Shown here: in pieces, positions 23,765 through 33,916 of the stretch
How the letters are laid out: the number at the start of each line of letters is the position of its first letter
Numbering within the stretch: the stretch's first letter is position 1
From: Arenimonas oryziterrae DSM 21050 = YC6267
GTDB lineage: Bacteria > Pseudomonadota > Gammaproteobacteria > Xanthomonadales > Xanthomonadaceae
DNA length: 64,000 bases
Assembly: GCF_000420545.1 (NCBI RefSeq)
Contig: NZ_ATVD01000003.1
Span: 1 to 64,000, forward strand
Reading direction: 5' to 3'
Position numbers and translations under genes: made by a program
The notes under the pieces: model-generated
Database searches by the model: none
The model's input: only the letters and a program-made list of their open reading frames with translations
What the model was told of the DNA's origin: nothing

Positions 23765-24541
23765 CTATTCGTCGAAACGCAGGTGCTTGACCGATTTGCC
23801 GTGGCGGCGGATCAGCTTGAGCGCTTCGATGCCGACGTTGATGTGCGCCTCGACGAAATTTTCGGTGACCTTCTTGTCCGAGGCTTCGGTTTTCACGCCT
23901 TCGGGAATCATCGGCTGATCGGAGACCAAGAGTAGTGCGCCAGTCGGTATCGAATTCGCGAAACCGGTGGCGAAGATCGTCGCCGTTTCCATATCGATCG
24001 CCATGCAACGCGTCTTGCGCAGGTATTCCTTGAATTCCTCGTCGTGCTCCCAAACGCGGCGATTGGTCGTGTAGACCGTGCCGGTCCAGTAGTCGTGGCC
24101 AAGGTCGCGAATCATCGTCGACACCGCGCGCTGCAGCGCGAACGCAGGCAAGGCCGGCACTTCCGGCAGCAGGTAGTCGTTGGAGGTGCCTTCGCCGCGG
24201 ATCGCCGCGATCGGCAGGATCAGGTCGCCCAGCTCGTTCTTGCGCTTGAGGCCGCCGCACTTGCCCAGGAACAGCACCGCCTTCGGTGGTAGCGCGCTGA
24301 GCAGGTCCATGACCGTAGCGGCGTTGGCGCTGCCCATGCCGAAGTTGATCATCGTCATGCCATCGAAGGTCGCGCTCGGCATCGGCCGATCCAGGCCGAC
24401 GATTTGTGCGCCGGTCAGACGCGCGAAGGTCTGCAGGTAGCCGCCAAAATTGGTCAGCAAAATGTGTTCGCCGAACGCCTCCAGCGGCAGACCGGTGTAG
24501 CGCGGCAGCCAGTTGCTGACGATCTCGTTCTTGTCTTTCAT
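23765..24541 (-). CDS. amn: AMP nucleosidase, short form
   Basis: A 258-residue enzyme of the nucleoside phosphorylase fold that cleaves AMP to adenine and ribose 5-phosphate. Seen: LGKCGGLKRKNELGDLILP (substrate pocket) and the catalytic-site pattern AIDMETATIFATGF, followed by LLLVSDQPM with the catalytic Asp. It matches the short amn-type of Xanthomonads and Bacteroidetes, which lacks the N-terminal regulatory domain of the 484-residue E. coli enzyme. GGAG precedes the ATG. Confidence 0.88.
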   Translation of the reverse strand: MKDKNEIVSNWLPRYTGLPLEAFGEHILLTNFGGYLQTFARLTGAQIVGLDRPMPSATFDGMTMINFGMGSANAATVMDLLSALPPKAVLFLGKCGGLKRKNELGDLILPIAAIRGEGTSNDYLLPEVPALPAFALQRAVSTMIRDLGHDYWTGTVYTTNRRVWEHDEEFKEYLRKTRCMAIDMETATIFATGFANSIPTGALLLVSDQPMIPEGVKTEASDKKVTENFVEAHINVGIEALKLIRRHGKSVKHLRFDE

Positions 24542-24661
24542 TCTCTCTCTCCGTTTTTCGCGGCCATTTTGCCACGTCCCGTTCGCGCGGTATGCCGAAA
24601 GTCACTGTTGGCAAGGCCCCAGCCGAGGGGCTAGGGTGGCCCGTCCCTCGGGGAGAGACCC

Positions 24662-26011
24662 ATGTTCCGACCTTTGCTTGTCGCCGCGCTTGCGGCGCTG
24701 ACGGCGACCGCGTCCGCGGCCCAGCCCGATCCGTATCCCAGCACTTATCGCGCGATCGCTTCCGGTCCCGTGCTGATCCAGAACGCCACCGTGCTCACCG
24801 GCAGCGGCGAGCGCCTGGACGAGGCCGATGTGCTGATGAGCGACGGACGCATCGTCGCGATCGGGCGGGACCTCGAGGTACCGGCGAATGCGCAGATCAT
24901 CGACGGCCACGGCAAATGGGTCACGCCCGGCATCATCGATGTGCATTCCCATCTGGGCGTGTACGCCAGCCCCGGCGTCAACGCCAGTTCCGACGGCAAC
25001 GAGATGACCAGCCCCGTCACCGCGCAGGTCTGGGCCGAACACGCGTTGTGGCCGCAGGACCCCGGTTTCTCGACGGCGCTGGCCGGCGGCGTGACATCGA
25101 TGCAGATCCTGCCCGGTTCGGCCAATCTCATCGGCGGACGCGGCGTCACGATCAAGAACGTCGCGGCGACCACCTATCAGGCGATGAAATTCCCGGGTGC
25201 GCCCTGGGGCCTGAAGATGGCCTGCGGCGAAAACCCCAAGCGCGTGTACGGCGGCAAGGGCGGATCGCCGATGACGCGCATGGGCAATGTCGCCGGCTAT
25301 CGTGCGGCCTTCCTCGAAGCGCAGAACTACCGTCGCGCCTGGGACAAATACGACAGCAGCGACCGCAGCGGCGATCCGCCGACACGCGATCTGCGCATGG
25401 AAACCCTGCGCGGCGTGCTCAAGGGCGAGATCCTCGTGCACATCCACTGCTACCGCGCGGATGAGATGGCGATCATGCTCGACCTCGCCAAGGAGTTCGG
25501 TTTCCACATCGCCGCATTCCATCACGGTGTCGAGGCGTACAAGCTCGCCGACCGCCTGGCCGCCGAAAATGTCTGCGGTGCGCTCTGGGCCGACTGGTGG
25601 GGCTTCAAGATGGAATCGCTCGACGGCATCAAGGAAAACATCGCCCTGGTCGACCGGCCGGCGAACGGTTGCGCGATCGTGCATTCCGATTCGGCCGAGG
25701 GTATCCAGCGACTGAACCAGGAGGCGGCGAAAGTCATGGCGAGCGCGCATCGCGTCGGCATCGAGATTCCGCCCGAACGCGCGATTCGCTGGCTGACCAG
25801 CAATCCGGCGCGCGCGCTCGGCATCGAGGCGCAGACCGGCAGCCTCGCGCCGGGCAAGATGGCCGATGTCGTGGTGTGGAACGGCACGCCGTTCAGCGTC
25901 TACGCGCATGCCGAAAAAGTGTTCATCGACGGCGCGCTGATGTACGACCGATTCGACCGGTCGCGACAGCCGCGTTCGGACTTCATGCTCGGCCAGGAGG
26001 TCTCGCCATGA
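24662..26011 (+). CDS. Exported metal-dependent amidohydrolase
   Basis: A 449-residue secreted enzyme: signal peptide (ending ASAAQ), the metal motif DVHSHLG (His95, His97), later ligands in VHIHCY and AAFHHG, and the catalytic Asp in VHSDSAEG. These fit an active binuclear or mononuclear amidohydrolase of the imidazolonepropionase-like group; substrate unknown, with peptides or cyclic amides possible. Its stop overlaps the start of a paralogue by ATGA. Confidence 0.88.
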   Translation: MFRPLLVAALAALTATASAAQPDPYPSTYRAIASGPVLIQNATVLTGSGERLDEADVLMSDGRIVAIGRDLEVPANAQIIDGHGKWVTPGIIDVHSHLGVYASPGVNASSDGNEMTSPVTAQVWAEHALWPQDPGFSTALAGGVTSMQILPGSANLIGGRGVTIKNVAATTYQAMKFPGAPWGLKMACGENPKRVYGGKGGSPMTRMGNVAGYRAAFLEAQNYRRAWDKYDSSDRSGDPPTRDLRMETLRGVLKGEILVHIHCYRADEMAIMLDLAKEFGFHIAAFHHGVEAYKLADRLAAENVCGALWADWWGFKMESLDGIKENIALVDRPANGCAIVHSDSAEGIQRLNQEAAKVMASAHRVGIEIPPERAIRWLTSNPARALGIEAQTGSLAPGKMADVVVWNGTPFSVYAHAEKVFIDGALMYDRFDRSRQPRSDFMLGQEVSP

Positions 26012-27273
26012 CGCGCCTGACTTTTCCGCTGCTCGCCCTGCTCGCGTTCGCCGGCACGGCCCAGGCGCAAAACCTGCTCATCCGCCACGCGACCGTGCAC
26101 ACCGCCGGTGCGCGCGGCACGCTCAAGGATGCCGACGTGCTCGTGCAGGGCGGCGTCATTCGCGCCGTCGGGCCGGGCCTGCTCGCTCCGCCCGGCGTGT
26201 CCGTGATCGATGCCGCCGGCAAGCGCCTCACCCCCGGCCTGTTCGGCGGCCTGGGCGATATCGGCCTGGAAGAAGTGTCGGCCGAAGAAAGCACCGTCGA
26301 CGGTGCACTTACTCTCGCTGGCGAAGGCCAGCCGCAAATGCGTCCGGAATTCGATGTGACGCTTGCGTACAACCCGAACTCGATCCTGATTCCGGTCGCG
26401 CGCCTGGACGGGCTGACCTTCACCGCGATCGCCGCCAACAGCGGTGGCAGCCTTATCGCCGGTCAGGGCGGCATCGTGCGTCTGGACGGCGATTCCCTGC
26501 CCCTTCCTGGCCGCCGCCTGCTGTTCACCAGCATCGGCAGCCGCGCCGATTCGCTCAGCGGCAAATCGCGCGCAGCGCAGTACATGATTCTCGACCAGGC
26601 GATCCGCGAAGCGCGCGGACTCACGCCCTACGGCTCGCCCAACGCCCTGCTCACGCCGGCCGGACGCGAAGCGCTGGCGAAATATCTCGTCGGCGGCCGC
26701 ACTGTAATCACGGTCGATCGTGCATCCGATATCCGTCAGGTACTCGCTTTCAGCCGCCGCCAGGGCCTACGTCCGGTCATCGTCGGCGGTGCGGAATCGT
26801 GGCAGGCCACGCGTGAACTCAAGGCCGCGAACGCGACCGTCTTCATCGACGCGCTGGAGAACCTGCCCGCGAGTTTCGATCAGCTCGGCGCACGCCTGGA
26901 TACCGCCGCCTTGCTGGAAAAGGCGGGCGTGAAAGTCGCGTTCTATCGCAACGATGATGCCTCGCCGAATGCGCGCAAGATTCGTCAGGCTGCCGGCAAT
27001 GCCGTCGCCAATGGCCTGTCCTGGGAAGCGGGACTGGCCGGCCTCACGCGCGTGCCCGCCGAGGCCCTCGGCGTCGGCGACCAGGTCGGGCGCATCGATG
27101 TCGGCCTCGTCGGCGATCTGGTGCTCTGGGACGGCGACCCGCTGGAAGTGACCTCGTTGCCCCTGCAGGTGTGGATGGCCGGCAAGGCGATGCCGATGAC
27201 GTCGCGACAGACCGAACTGCGCGATCGCTACCTGCCCGCTCCCGGGGCCTTGCCGCGCGCCTATTCGCGCTAG
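26008..27273 (+). CDS. Amidohydrolase-like protein lacking the metal-binding HxH
   Basis: A 421-residue exported protein (signal ending AQAQ) that aligns in layout with the enzyme encoded before it, including the final DLVLWDGDPLEV strand. The position of the HxH motif reads LTPGLFGGLGDIG (75-87), with no histidines, and the later His ligands are also absent. It is therefore likely a non-catalytic paralogue that pairs with, or regulates, the active one. The two are translationally coupled (ATGA). Confidence 0.85.
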   Translation: MTRLTFPLLALLAFAGTAQAQNLLIRHATVHTAGARGTLKDADVLVQGGVIRAVGPGLLAPPGVSVIDAAGKRLTPGLFGGLGDIGLEEVSAEESTVDGALTLAGEGQPQMRPEFDVTLAYNPNSILIPVARLDGLTFTAIAANSGGSLIAGQGGIVRLDGDSLPLPGRRLLFTSIGSRADSLSGKSRAAQYMILDQAIREARGLTPYGSPNALLTPAGREALAKYLVGGRTVITVDRASDIRQVLAFSRRQGLRPVIVGGAESWQATRELKAANATVFIDALENLPASFDQLGARLDTAALLEKAGVKVAFYRNDDASPNARKIRQAAGNAVANGLSWEAGLAGLTRVPAEALGVGDQVGRIDVGLVGDLVLWDGDPLEVTSLPLQVWMAGKAMPMTSRQTELRDRYLPAPGALPRAYSR

Positions 27274-27282
27274 GCCGGAGCG

Positions 27283-27909
27283 ATGGACGCGCGCTGGTAT
27301 TTCGATTTCATTTCGCCCTTCGCGTACCTGCAATGGCCGAAAGTGCGCGCGCTCGCGGAACGGCAGGCGATCGCGTGGCGGCCGCTGCTGTTCGCCGGCT
27401 TGCTCGATCATCTCGAGCACAAGGGGCCGGCGGAAATTCCAGCCAAGCGCCTGTTCACCTATCGCCACGTGACCTGGCTCGCACGCCAACGCGGCGTCGC
27501 ACTGAGGTTTCCGCCCGCGCACCCGTTCAATCCGCTGCTGGCCTTGCGCCTGTGCGTCGCGGCAAACAGCACGCCCACCGCGATCGGCGCCATCTTCGAT
27601 TGGATCTGGGGCCAAGGCCGCGCGGCCGACAGCCTCGAGGCGATCGCGCCGCTCGCGGCCACACTCGGTATTGCCGACCCAGCACAGGCGCTGTCCGATG
27701 CCGCGGTGAAGACCACGCTGCGGCAGAATTTCGATGAAGCCGTCGCCGCGCAGGTCTTCGGCGTGCCGACCCTGAGCCTGGACGGCCAGCTGTTTTGGGG
27801 CGACGACGCCTTCGATTTCGCGACCGCCTTCCTCGCCGATCCCGGCCTGCTGTCCCAAGCCCCTTTCCACGACCTGACGCAGCTGCCGATCGGCAGCGCG
27901 CGTCGCTGA
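27283..27909 (+). CDS. 2-hydroxychromene-2-carboxylate isomerase-like DsbA-fold protein
   Basis: A 208-residue cytoplasmic protein with the kappa-GST/HCCA isomerase pattern: WYFDFISPFAYL at the start with the catalytic Ser in SPF, and VFGVPTLSLDGQLFWGDD near the end. The family uses glutathione in isomerisation of aromatic breakdown products, but many members have other unknown substrates. No aromatic-degradation genes lie nearby. It starts 10 bp after the amidohydrolase pair with GGAG. Confidence 0.83.
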   Translation: MDARWYFDFISPFAYLQWPKVRALAERQAIAWRPLLFAGLLDHLEHKGPAEIPAKRLFTYRHVTWLARQRGVALRFPPAHPFNPLLALRLCVAANSTPTAIGAIFDWIWGQGRAADSLEAIAPLAATLGIADPAQALSDAAVKTTLRQNFDEAVAAQVFGVPTLSLDGQLFWGDDAFDFATAFLADPGLLSQAPFHDLTQLPIGSARR

Positions 27910-27926
27910 CCCCCTGCGAGACTTCG

Positions 27927-30900
27927 ATGAAACTGCTTCCGCTGACCGCCGCCGTATTGCTGATCCTGTCTGCGAGCGGCACGCTCGCCGCCGACAAAAA
28001 ACCCGCCCCCTGGAATGTCGGCGCCAGTCATGGTCCCGAAAAGACGGTCGCCTTTTCGACCGATGAAGGCACCTGGCTGGATCTGGATGTGAGTCCCGAC
28101 GGCCGCACGATCGCGTTCTCCCTGCTCGGCGACATCTATACCCTGCCGCTCGCCGGCGGCACCGCCACGCGCATCAGCAGCGGTCGCGCCTGGGACGTGC
28201 AGCCGCGGTTTTCGCCCGATGGCCGCGAGATCGCGTTCACTTCCGACCGTGCCGGCGGCAACAACCTGTGGCGCATGAAATCCGACGGCAGCGGCGCGAC
28301 CCAGGTCACCGAGGAAAACTTCCGCCTGTTCAACAATCCGGTGTGGACGCCGGACGGCCAGTTCCTGATCGGCCGCAAGCACTTCACCTCCGAACGTTCG
28401 CTCGGTGCCGGCGAGTTGTGGCTGATCCATCGCGACGGCGGCGACGGCTTGCAGCTGACCAAGCGCAAGAACGACCAGATGGATCTGGGCGAGCCGGCGG
28501 TGAGTCCCGACGGCCGCTACGTCTACTACTCCGAGGATGTCAGCAGCGGCGACACCTTCGAATACAACAAGAACGTGCACGCGGTGATTTACGCGATCAA
28601 GCGTCTGGACCGCGAAACCGGCGAAACGCGCACCCTGGTCTCGACCCCGGGCGGTGCGATCCGCCCGCAGCCCTCGCCCGACGGCCGGCGCCTGGCCTTC
28701 GTCAAACGCGTGCGCGACAAGACGGTGCTGCACGTGCTCGACCTGGCCTCGGGCGAGGTCAAGCCGGTCTGGGATGGTCTCTCGCACGATCAACAGGAAG
28801 TCTGGGCGATCTTCGGCCCGTATCCGAATTTCAACTGGACGCCGGATTCGAAATCGGTGGTGATCTGGGCGCAGGGCAAGCTGTGGCGCGTGGACATGCA
28901 GACCGGCGTGCCGAGCGAAATCGCCTTTCGTGCCGAGGTGCAGCAGACCGTCACGACCGCGCTGCGCTTTGACCATCCGCTCGACGGCGCGCAGTTCACG
29001 CCGAAGATGCTGCGCGACGGCGCGACCAGCCCCGATGGCCGCACGCTGATCTTCCATGCGGTCGGGCATTTGTGGATGAAGGCCTTGCCGGGCGGCACGC
29101 CGCAGCGTCTGACCGGCGATGACAGCCGGTTCGAGTACCAGCCCAGCTTCAGCGCCGATGGCCGCAAGCTGCTGTACACGACCTGGAGCGATCAGGCCCA
29201 GGGCGCGATCGTCGAACTGGATCTGGCCAGCCAGCAGACGCGCACGCTGAGCACCGAACCGGGTTTCTACTACGCGCCGCATCACTCGCCCGACGGTCGC
29301 CGCATCGTCTATTCGCGCCAGTCCGGCAATGGCCTCACTGGCAGCCTGTGGAGCGGCACGCGCGGCGTGTTCGTGATGAACGCCGACGGCAGCGACCCGG
29401 TACGCATCGCCAACAGCGGCAGCGATCCGCAATTCACCGCCGGCGGCACGCGCATCGCCTACCTCACCGGCAGCGACCTCGACAAGAAACTCATGAGCGT
29501 TGGCGTGCATGGCGAATTGCCGCGCGAGCTGGCCTCGCTCAAGTACGCCGATTTCGTCAGCCTCAGTCCGGACGGAAAACAAGTCGCGTTCACCGAGGCG
29601 TTTCGTGCCTACGTGATGCCGCTGCCGGCCACCGGCAAGAGCATCGAGTTGTCCAAGGACGCCGCGGTGCCCGTGACCAAGCTCGCGGGCAACGGCGTCG
29701 GCTCCCTGCACTGGTCGGCCGACGGCCGGACCGTGCACTGGTTCGAGGGCGAGCGCTATTTCAGCCAACCGGCGGGTGGCGGCGCGGCGACGCCGATCGC
29801 GGCCGGCCTGCAGGTCGCCAGCGATACCAGCACCGACACCGTCGCCTTTGCCGGCGGTCGTGTGGTGACCATGCGCGACGCACAGACGCGCCAGGAAGTC
29901 ATCGAGGACGGTGTAGTGATCGTACGCGGCGACAGCATCGTCGCCGTCGGGCGCAAGGGTGATATCGCGGTACCCGCCGGCGCGCGCCTGGTCGATACCA
30001 CCGGCAAAACGCTGTACCCGGGCATCGTCGACGTGCACGCGCACGCCGCGCATTTCGCCAACGGCGTGATCGCGCAGCAGAACTGGGCGTACTACGCCAA
30101 TCTCGCGTTCGGCATCACCACGATGCACGACCCGTCGGCGACCACCGAAACCGTGTTCTCGCAGTCGGAACTGCTCAAGGCCGGCACCCTGGTCGGGCCG
30201 CGCGTGTTTTCCACCGGCACGATCCTGTATGGCGCCGACGGCGATTTCCGCGCGACGGTCAATTCGCTCGACGACGCCCGCGGCCATCTGCAGCGGCTCA
30301 AGAACGTCGGCGCGTTCAGCGTCAAGAGTTACAACCAGCCGCGCCGCGAACAACACCAGCAGATCAACCAGGCCGCGCGCGAACTGGGCATGCTCGTGGT
30401 CGAAGAAGGCGGCTCCACGCTCAACCACAACCTGCCGATGATCCTCGACGGCGTCACCGGCATCGAACACAACGTACCCGTCGCGCCGCTGTATCGCGAC
30501 GTGGTCGAGCTGTGGCGACAGACCGATGTGCGCAACACGCCCACGCTGATGGTGAGCTACGGCGGCATCAACGGCGAATACTGGTGGTACGCGCGCGACA
30601 ACGCCTTCGACAATGCGCGCCTGCTGAAATATTTCCCGCGCGAAACCCTCGACGCACGCTCGATCCGTCGCGAAATCGGCCCGGACTGGGACTACTACCA
30701 TCTGGAAGTCGCCAAGCAGGCCAAGCGCCTGCGCGATGCCGGCGTACGCATCCAGGTCGGCGGCCACGGCCAGCTGCAGGGCCTGGGCACGCAATGGGAA
30801 ATCTGGATGCTGACCCAGGGCGGCATGACGAACTGGGAAGCCCTGCGCGCGGCAACCATCGACGGCGCCGACTACCTGGGCCTGTCGCGCCAGCTCGGTT

Positions 30901-31148
30901 CGATCGAAACGGGCAAGCGCGCCGATCTCGTGGTGGTCGCCGGCAATCCGCTGGAGAACATCCGCGCCAGCGCCGACGTCGCCTATGTCATGGTCAACGG
31001 CCGCCTGTTCGACGGCGAGACGATGGCCGAGATCGGCGGGCGTCAACGGCCCGCACCGACCTTCTACTGGCAGCGGCATGGCAGCGGCGGTCTTAGCGTG
31101 GGCCAGGAAAACGGTCCGGCCGCCGACGTGGACGTCGACAACGATTGA
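27927..31148 (+). CDS. Large exported amidohydrolase with TolB-like propeller
   Basis: A 1073-residue exported protein. After a signal peptide (ending TLAAD), residues about 40-620 hold repeated WD40-like PD40 blades (DVSPDGRTIAFSLLGDIY, FSPDGREIAFTSDR, TSPDGRTLIFH and others). The C-terminal part is an amidohydrolase with DVHAHAAHF (His704, His706), VEEGGS and DLVVVAGNPLENI. The fold combination suggests a secreted peptidase or amidase with a substrate-filtering propeller. It is the third amidohydrolase-type gene in this group, in the same direction. Confidence 0.9.
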   Translation: MKLLPLTAAVLLILSASGTLAADKKPAPWNVGASHGPEKTVAFSTDEGTWLDLDVSPDGRTIAFSLLGDIYTLPLAGGTATRISSGRAWDVQPRFSPDGREIAFTSDRAGGNNLWRMKSDGSGATQVTEENFRLFNNPVWTPDGQFLIGRKHFTSERSLGAGELWLIHRDGGDGLQLTKRKNDQMDLGEPAVSPDGRYVYYSEDVSSGDTFEYNKNVHAVIYAIKRLDRETGETRTLVSTPGGAIRPQPSPDGRRLAFVKRVRDKTVLHVLDLASGEVKPVWDGLSHDQQEVWAIFGPYPNFNWTPDSKSVVIWAQGKLWRVDMQTGVPSEIAFRAEVQQTVTTALRFDHPLDGAQFTPKMLRDGATSPDGRTLIFHAVGHLWMKALPGGTPQRLTGDDSRFEYQPSFSADGRKLLYTTWSDQAQGAIVELDLASQQTRTLSTEPGFYYAPHHSPDGRRIVYSRQSGNGLTGSLWSGTRGVFVMNADGSDPVRIANSGSDPQFTAGGTRIAYLTGSDLDKKLMSVGVHGELPRELASLKYADFVSLSPDGKQVAFTEAFRAYVMPLPATGKSIELSKDAAVPVTKLAGNGVGSLHWSADGRTVHWFEGERYFSQPAGGGAATPIAAGLQVASDTSTDTVAFAGGRVVTMRDAQTRQEVIEDGVVIVRGDSIVAVGRKGDIAVPAGARLVDTTGKTLYPGIVDVHAHAAHFANGVIAQQNWAYYANLAFGITTMHDPSATTETVFSQSELLKAGTLVGPRVFSTGTILYGADGDFRATVNSLDDARGHLQRLKNVGAFSVKSYNQPRREQHQQINQAARELGMLVVEEGGSTLNHNLPMILDGVTGIEHNVPVAPLYRDVVELWRQTDVRNTPTLMVSYGGINGEYWWYARDNAFDNARLLKYFPRETLDARSIRREIGPDWDYYHLEVAKQAKRLRDAGVRIQVGGHGQLQGLGTQWEIWMLTQGGMTNWEALRAATIDGADYLGLSRQLGSIETGKRADLVVVAGNPLENIRASADVAYVMVNGRLFDGETMAEIGGRQRPAPTFYWQRHGSGGLSVGQENGPAADVDVDND

Positions 31149-31239
31149 GCGTTCACACGCCCTGATCGGATCGGCCGCGATACTCGTGCGGCCGCTCCGG
31201 TCATGCCGGGGCCATCCCTTTCCGCAGCGAGACCCGGCC

Positions 31240-31584
31240 ATGGCTACCCGTTTCTATCTTCGCCTTCCCAATCCCGCGCAGGCGCGCGGCAGCGATCCCG
31301 ACCTCGCGTTCCACAGCGACGGCGCCGAGGGCTTCGCCGAAGAACTGCAGGCTGCCCTGCGCACGCCGGTCCTGTTCGAGCGCTGGCGGCGCAAGCAGGA
31401 CGATCCGGACGCGATCGACGACGCGTTCGCCGCAACCGATCCGGTCGCGATCGTCCGCGGCGAGCAGCACGACCTGTCGATCGACCTGATCGTCACCACC
31501 AGCCTGCCCGGCGACGTCTTCAAACAGCGCCTGCGCTGGCTCGCCGGCGGTGGCTGGCAGCTGCGCGACGTCAGCGCCGCCTGA
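31240..31584 (+). CDS. Hypothetical protein (114 aa)
   Basis: A soluble alpha/beta protein (MATRFYLRLPNPAQARGSDP...). No domain is recognised. The start at 31240 is well placed after a GAGACCC stretch. It is followed 55 bp later by the TPR protein on the same strand. Confidence 0.65.
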   Translation: MATRFYLRLPNPAQARGSDPDLAFHSDGAEGFAEELQAALRTPVLFERWRRKQDDPDAIDDAFAATDPVAIVRGEQHDLSIDLIVTTSLPGDVFKQRLRWLAGGGWQLRDVSAA

Positions 31585-31639
31585 GGGCTGCAAGGGCGGC
31601 ACCGGTTCGTGGACAATGGCCGCCTCGCCAGGAGGTCGC

Positions 31640-32395
31640 ATGCCCATCGCCGGACTCGGACTGCACATCATCATCGCGATCTTTTTCGCGACCCATGCGA
31701 TCCGCAGCGGGCAGGACCGTTACTGGCTGTGGATCCTCTTCATGTTCCCGGGCCTGGGCAGCCTGGTTTACGCCTTGACGATCTGGCTGCCGGACGCGCG
31801 GCACAGCCGGCAGGGCCAGCAAGTGGTGCGCGGCGTGCGGCGCATCCTCGATCCGAGCCGCGAGTTGCGCGAAGCACAGGAACAGCTCGACATCGCTGCC
31901 ACGCCCGAGCATCGCCTGCGCCTGGCCGATGCATTGCTCGGCGCGGGTCGCGCCTCGGAATCGGTCGTGCAATTCCAGGCCGTGCTCAGCGGCATCTATG
32001 CCAAGGACGCCGCGATCACCGTGCGCTACGCCGAGGCGCTGCTCGAAGCGGGCAAGGCCGGCGAGGCGCGCACGACGCTGGAAACCCTGATTAGCGAGCA
32101 ACCCGGCTTCAAATCCTCCGACGGTCACCTGATCTATGCCCGCGCGCTCGCCGCGCTCGACGAACGCGTCAAGGCGCGCGAGGAGTTCGAGGTGCTGGTC
32201 GGTTATTTCGGCGGACTGGAGGCGCGAGCGCGTTACGCCGGCGTGCTGCAGGCCTGGGGCGACCGCGAGCGCGCCCGCGCCTTGCTCGATGAAAGCCTTA
32301 CGCTCGCCAAACGCATGCCCGGCTACGCCCGCGACTTGAACAAGCCCTGGCTGGCGGAACTCAAACGTCTCGATGGCGTGCTGCGTGCCGCGTAG
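31640..32395 (+). CDS. Membrane-anchored TPR protein
   Basis: A 251-residue protein. Two N-terminal hydrophobic segments (LGLHIIIAIFFATHAI and WLWILFMFPGLGSLVYALTI) resemble a PLDc_N-type anchor, followed by at least three tetratricopeptide-like helical pairs (ADALLGAGRASESVVQFQAV, AEALLEAGKAGEARTTLETL). TPR arrays bind protein partners; the partner is unknown. A strong AGGAGG precedes the ATG. Confidence 0.8.
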   Translation: MPIAGLGLHIIIAIFFATHAIRSGQDRYWLWILFMFPGLGSLVYALTIWLPDARHSRQGQQVVRGVRRILDPSRELREAQEQLDIAATPEHRLRLADALLGAGRASESVVQFQAVLSGIYAKDAAITVRYAEALLEAGKAGEARTTLETLISEQPGFKSSDGHLIYARALAALDERVKAREEFEVLVGYFGGLEARARYAGVLQAWGDRERARALLDESLTLAKRMPGYARDLNKPWLAELKRLDGVLRAA

Positions 32396-32407
32396 GCACG
32401 CAACGAC

Positions 32408-33772
32408 TCAATACGCGAATTCCTTGAACACCGGTTCCACCGAGCCGTTCCACTCGCCGTGGAACAGCGCGAGCTTGCGTTCGGCCGGCGTCTGGTTGGC
32501 CATCGCGAACTCGATCAGCGGCTCGAGGAACACCGCCTCGCTGGCGCCGTTGCGATTGAGGCGATTGCGCCGCGCCAGGCCCTGACCGGAAATCTTGAGC
32601 GCCTCGATGGCGATGTCGCGCAGCGTGCCGTTGCGATGCGGCACCTTGAAACCGAGCTTGGGCACGCCGTCGCGCAGCGCATTGCGCTCGGCCATCGTGA
32701 AATCCTTGACCAAGTCCCAGGCCGCATCGAGCGCCTCATCGTCGTAAAGCAGGCCGACCCAGAACGCCGGCAAGGCGCACAGACGATTCCAGGGGCCGCC
32801 ATCGGCGCCGCGCATCTCCAGATACTTCTTCAAGCGCACTTCCGGGAACGCCGTGGTCATGTGGTCGCCCCAGTCCTTGAGCGTCGGCAGCGCGCCGGGC
32901 AGGTTGGGCAATTTGCCGGCGAGGAAATCGCGGAAGCTGCGGCCGGCACAATCGATGTATTCGCCGCCGCGGTAGGTGAAGTACATCGGCACATCGAGCA
33001 GGTAGTCGACATAACGCTCGAAACCAAAGCCCTCCTCGAACACGAAATCGAGCATGCCGGTGCGATCGGGATCGGTATCGGTCCAGATATGCGAGCGGTA
33101 CGACAGAAAGCCGTTCGGCTTGCCTTCGGTGAACGGCGAATCGGCGAACAAGGCCGTCGCGATCGGCTGCAGTGCCAGCGAGACACGGAATTTCTTCACC
33201 ATGTCCGCTTCGGAGGAGAAATCAAGATTGACCTGCACCGTGCAGGTGCGCGTCATCATGTCCAGGCCGAGGCCGCCGACCTTGGGCATGTAATCGCGCA
33301 TGATCTTGTAGCGGCCCTTGGGCATCCAGGGCATCTCGTCGCGGCGCCACTTGGGCTGGAAGCCCATGCCGAGGAAACCCAGGCCGAGTTCTTCGGCGAC
33401 GGTTTTCACTTCGTCCAGATGCTGCATGGTCTCGCAGCAGGTCTCATGGATGTTCTCGAGCATCGCACCGGAGAGTTCGAACTGGCCGGCCGGCTCGAGC
33501 GTGATCGAGCCGCCGCCGCGCGTGAGCGCGATGACCTTGCCCTTCTCCTCGACCGGCTCCCAGCCGAAGCGGGTCAAGCCGCGCAGCATCGCCTCGATGC
33601 CGCGTTCGCCTTCATAGGTCGGCGGACGCAGGTCGTCGAGACGAAAGCCGAACTTCTCGTGCTCGGTACCGATGGTCCATTGCTCGCGCGGACGGCTGCC
33701 GGACGCGTGGAAGTCGACCAGCTGGCGCTTGTCGGTGATGGGCAGTTCCTGGACGTTGCTCGGACCGGACAA
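32408..33772 (-). CDS. gshA: Glutamate-cysteine ligase, plant/alphaproteobacterial type
   Basis: A 454-residue ligase for the first step of glutathione synthesis. Recognised by [12 protein letters not shown], the [14 protein letters not shown] substrate motif and the paired segments [13 protein letters not shown] and [19 protein letters not shown]. This class differs from enterobacterial GshA and is normal in Xanthomonads. The start appears to be TTG at 33772: an in-frame stop lies 30 bp upstream, no ATG or GTG is available near it, and GAGG sits at suitable distance. The rare start may limit expression. Divergent from oppA. Confidence 0.92.
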   Translation of the reverse strand: MSGPSNVQELPITDKRQLVDFHASGSRPREQWTIGTEHEKFGFRLDDLRPPTYEGERGIEAMLRGLTRFGWEPVEEKGKVIALTRGGGSITLEPAGQFELSGAMLENIHETCCETMQHLDEVKTVAEELGLGFLGMGFQPKWRRDEMPWMPKGRYKIMRDYMPKVGGLGLDMMTRTCTVQVNLDFSSEADMVKKFRVSLALQPIATALFADSPFTEGKPNGFLSYRSHIWTDTDPDRTGMLDFVFEEGFGFERYVDYLLDVPMYFTYRGGEYIDCAGRSFRDFLAGKLPNLPGALPTLKDWGDHMTTAFPEVRLKKYLEMRGADGGPWNRLCALPAFWVGLLYDDEALDAAWDLVKDFTMAERNALRDGVPKLGFKVPHRNGTLRDIAIEALKISGQGLARRNRLNRNGASEAVFLEPLIEFAMANQTPAERKLALFHGEWNGSVEPVFKEFAY

Positions 33773-33916
33773 AGGGGCGTCCTCGGAGGGATGGATACGT
33801 CACATGGGGGCCAGGCTCTACAATCCCAACCCGTGGCCGCCGCCAGCCCGCTGGCGAATTCCGCCAGAAGCGACCACCGTGCTGGCAACCTTGTGTCCGG
33901 AGTGTACCCGTTGCCA

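Noticed and set aside
27459-31241. 1260-codon open frame on the minus strand
   Set aside because: It is antisense to the isomerase and the large amidohydrolase, which have clear domains. Its Arg/Asp/Ala/His-rich text is typical of a GC-rich shadow frame.
32459-33916. Long N-terminal extension of the OppA-like gene
   Set aside because: The frame is open but antisense to gshA, and the signal peptide begins at the GTG at 33917.
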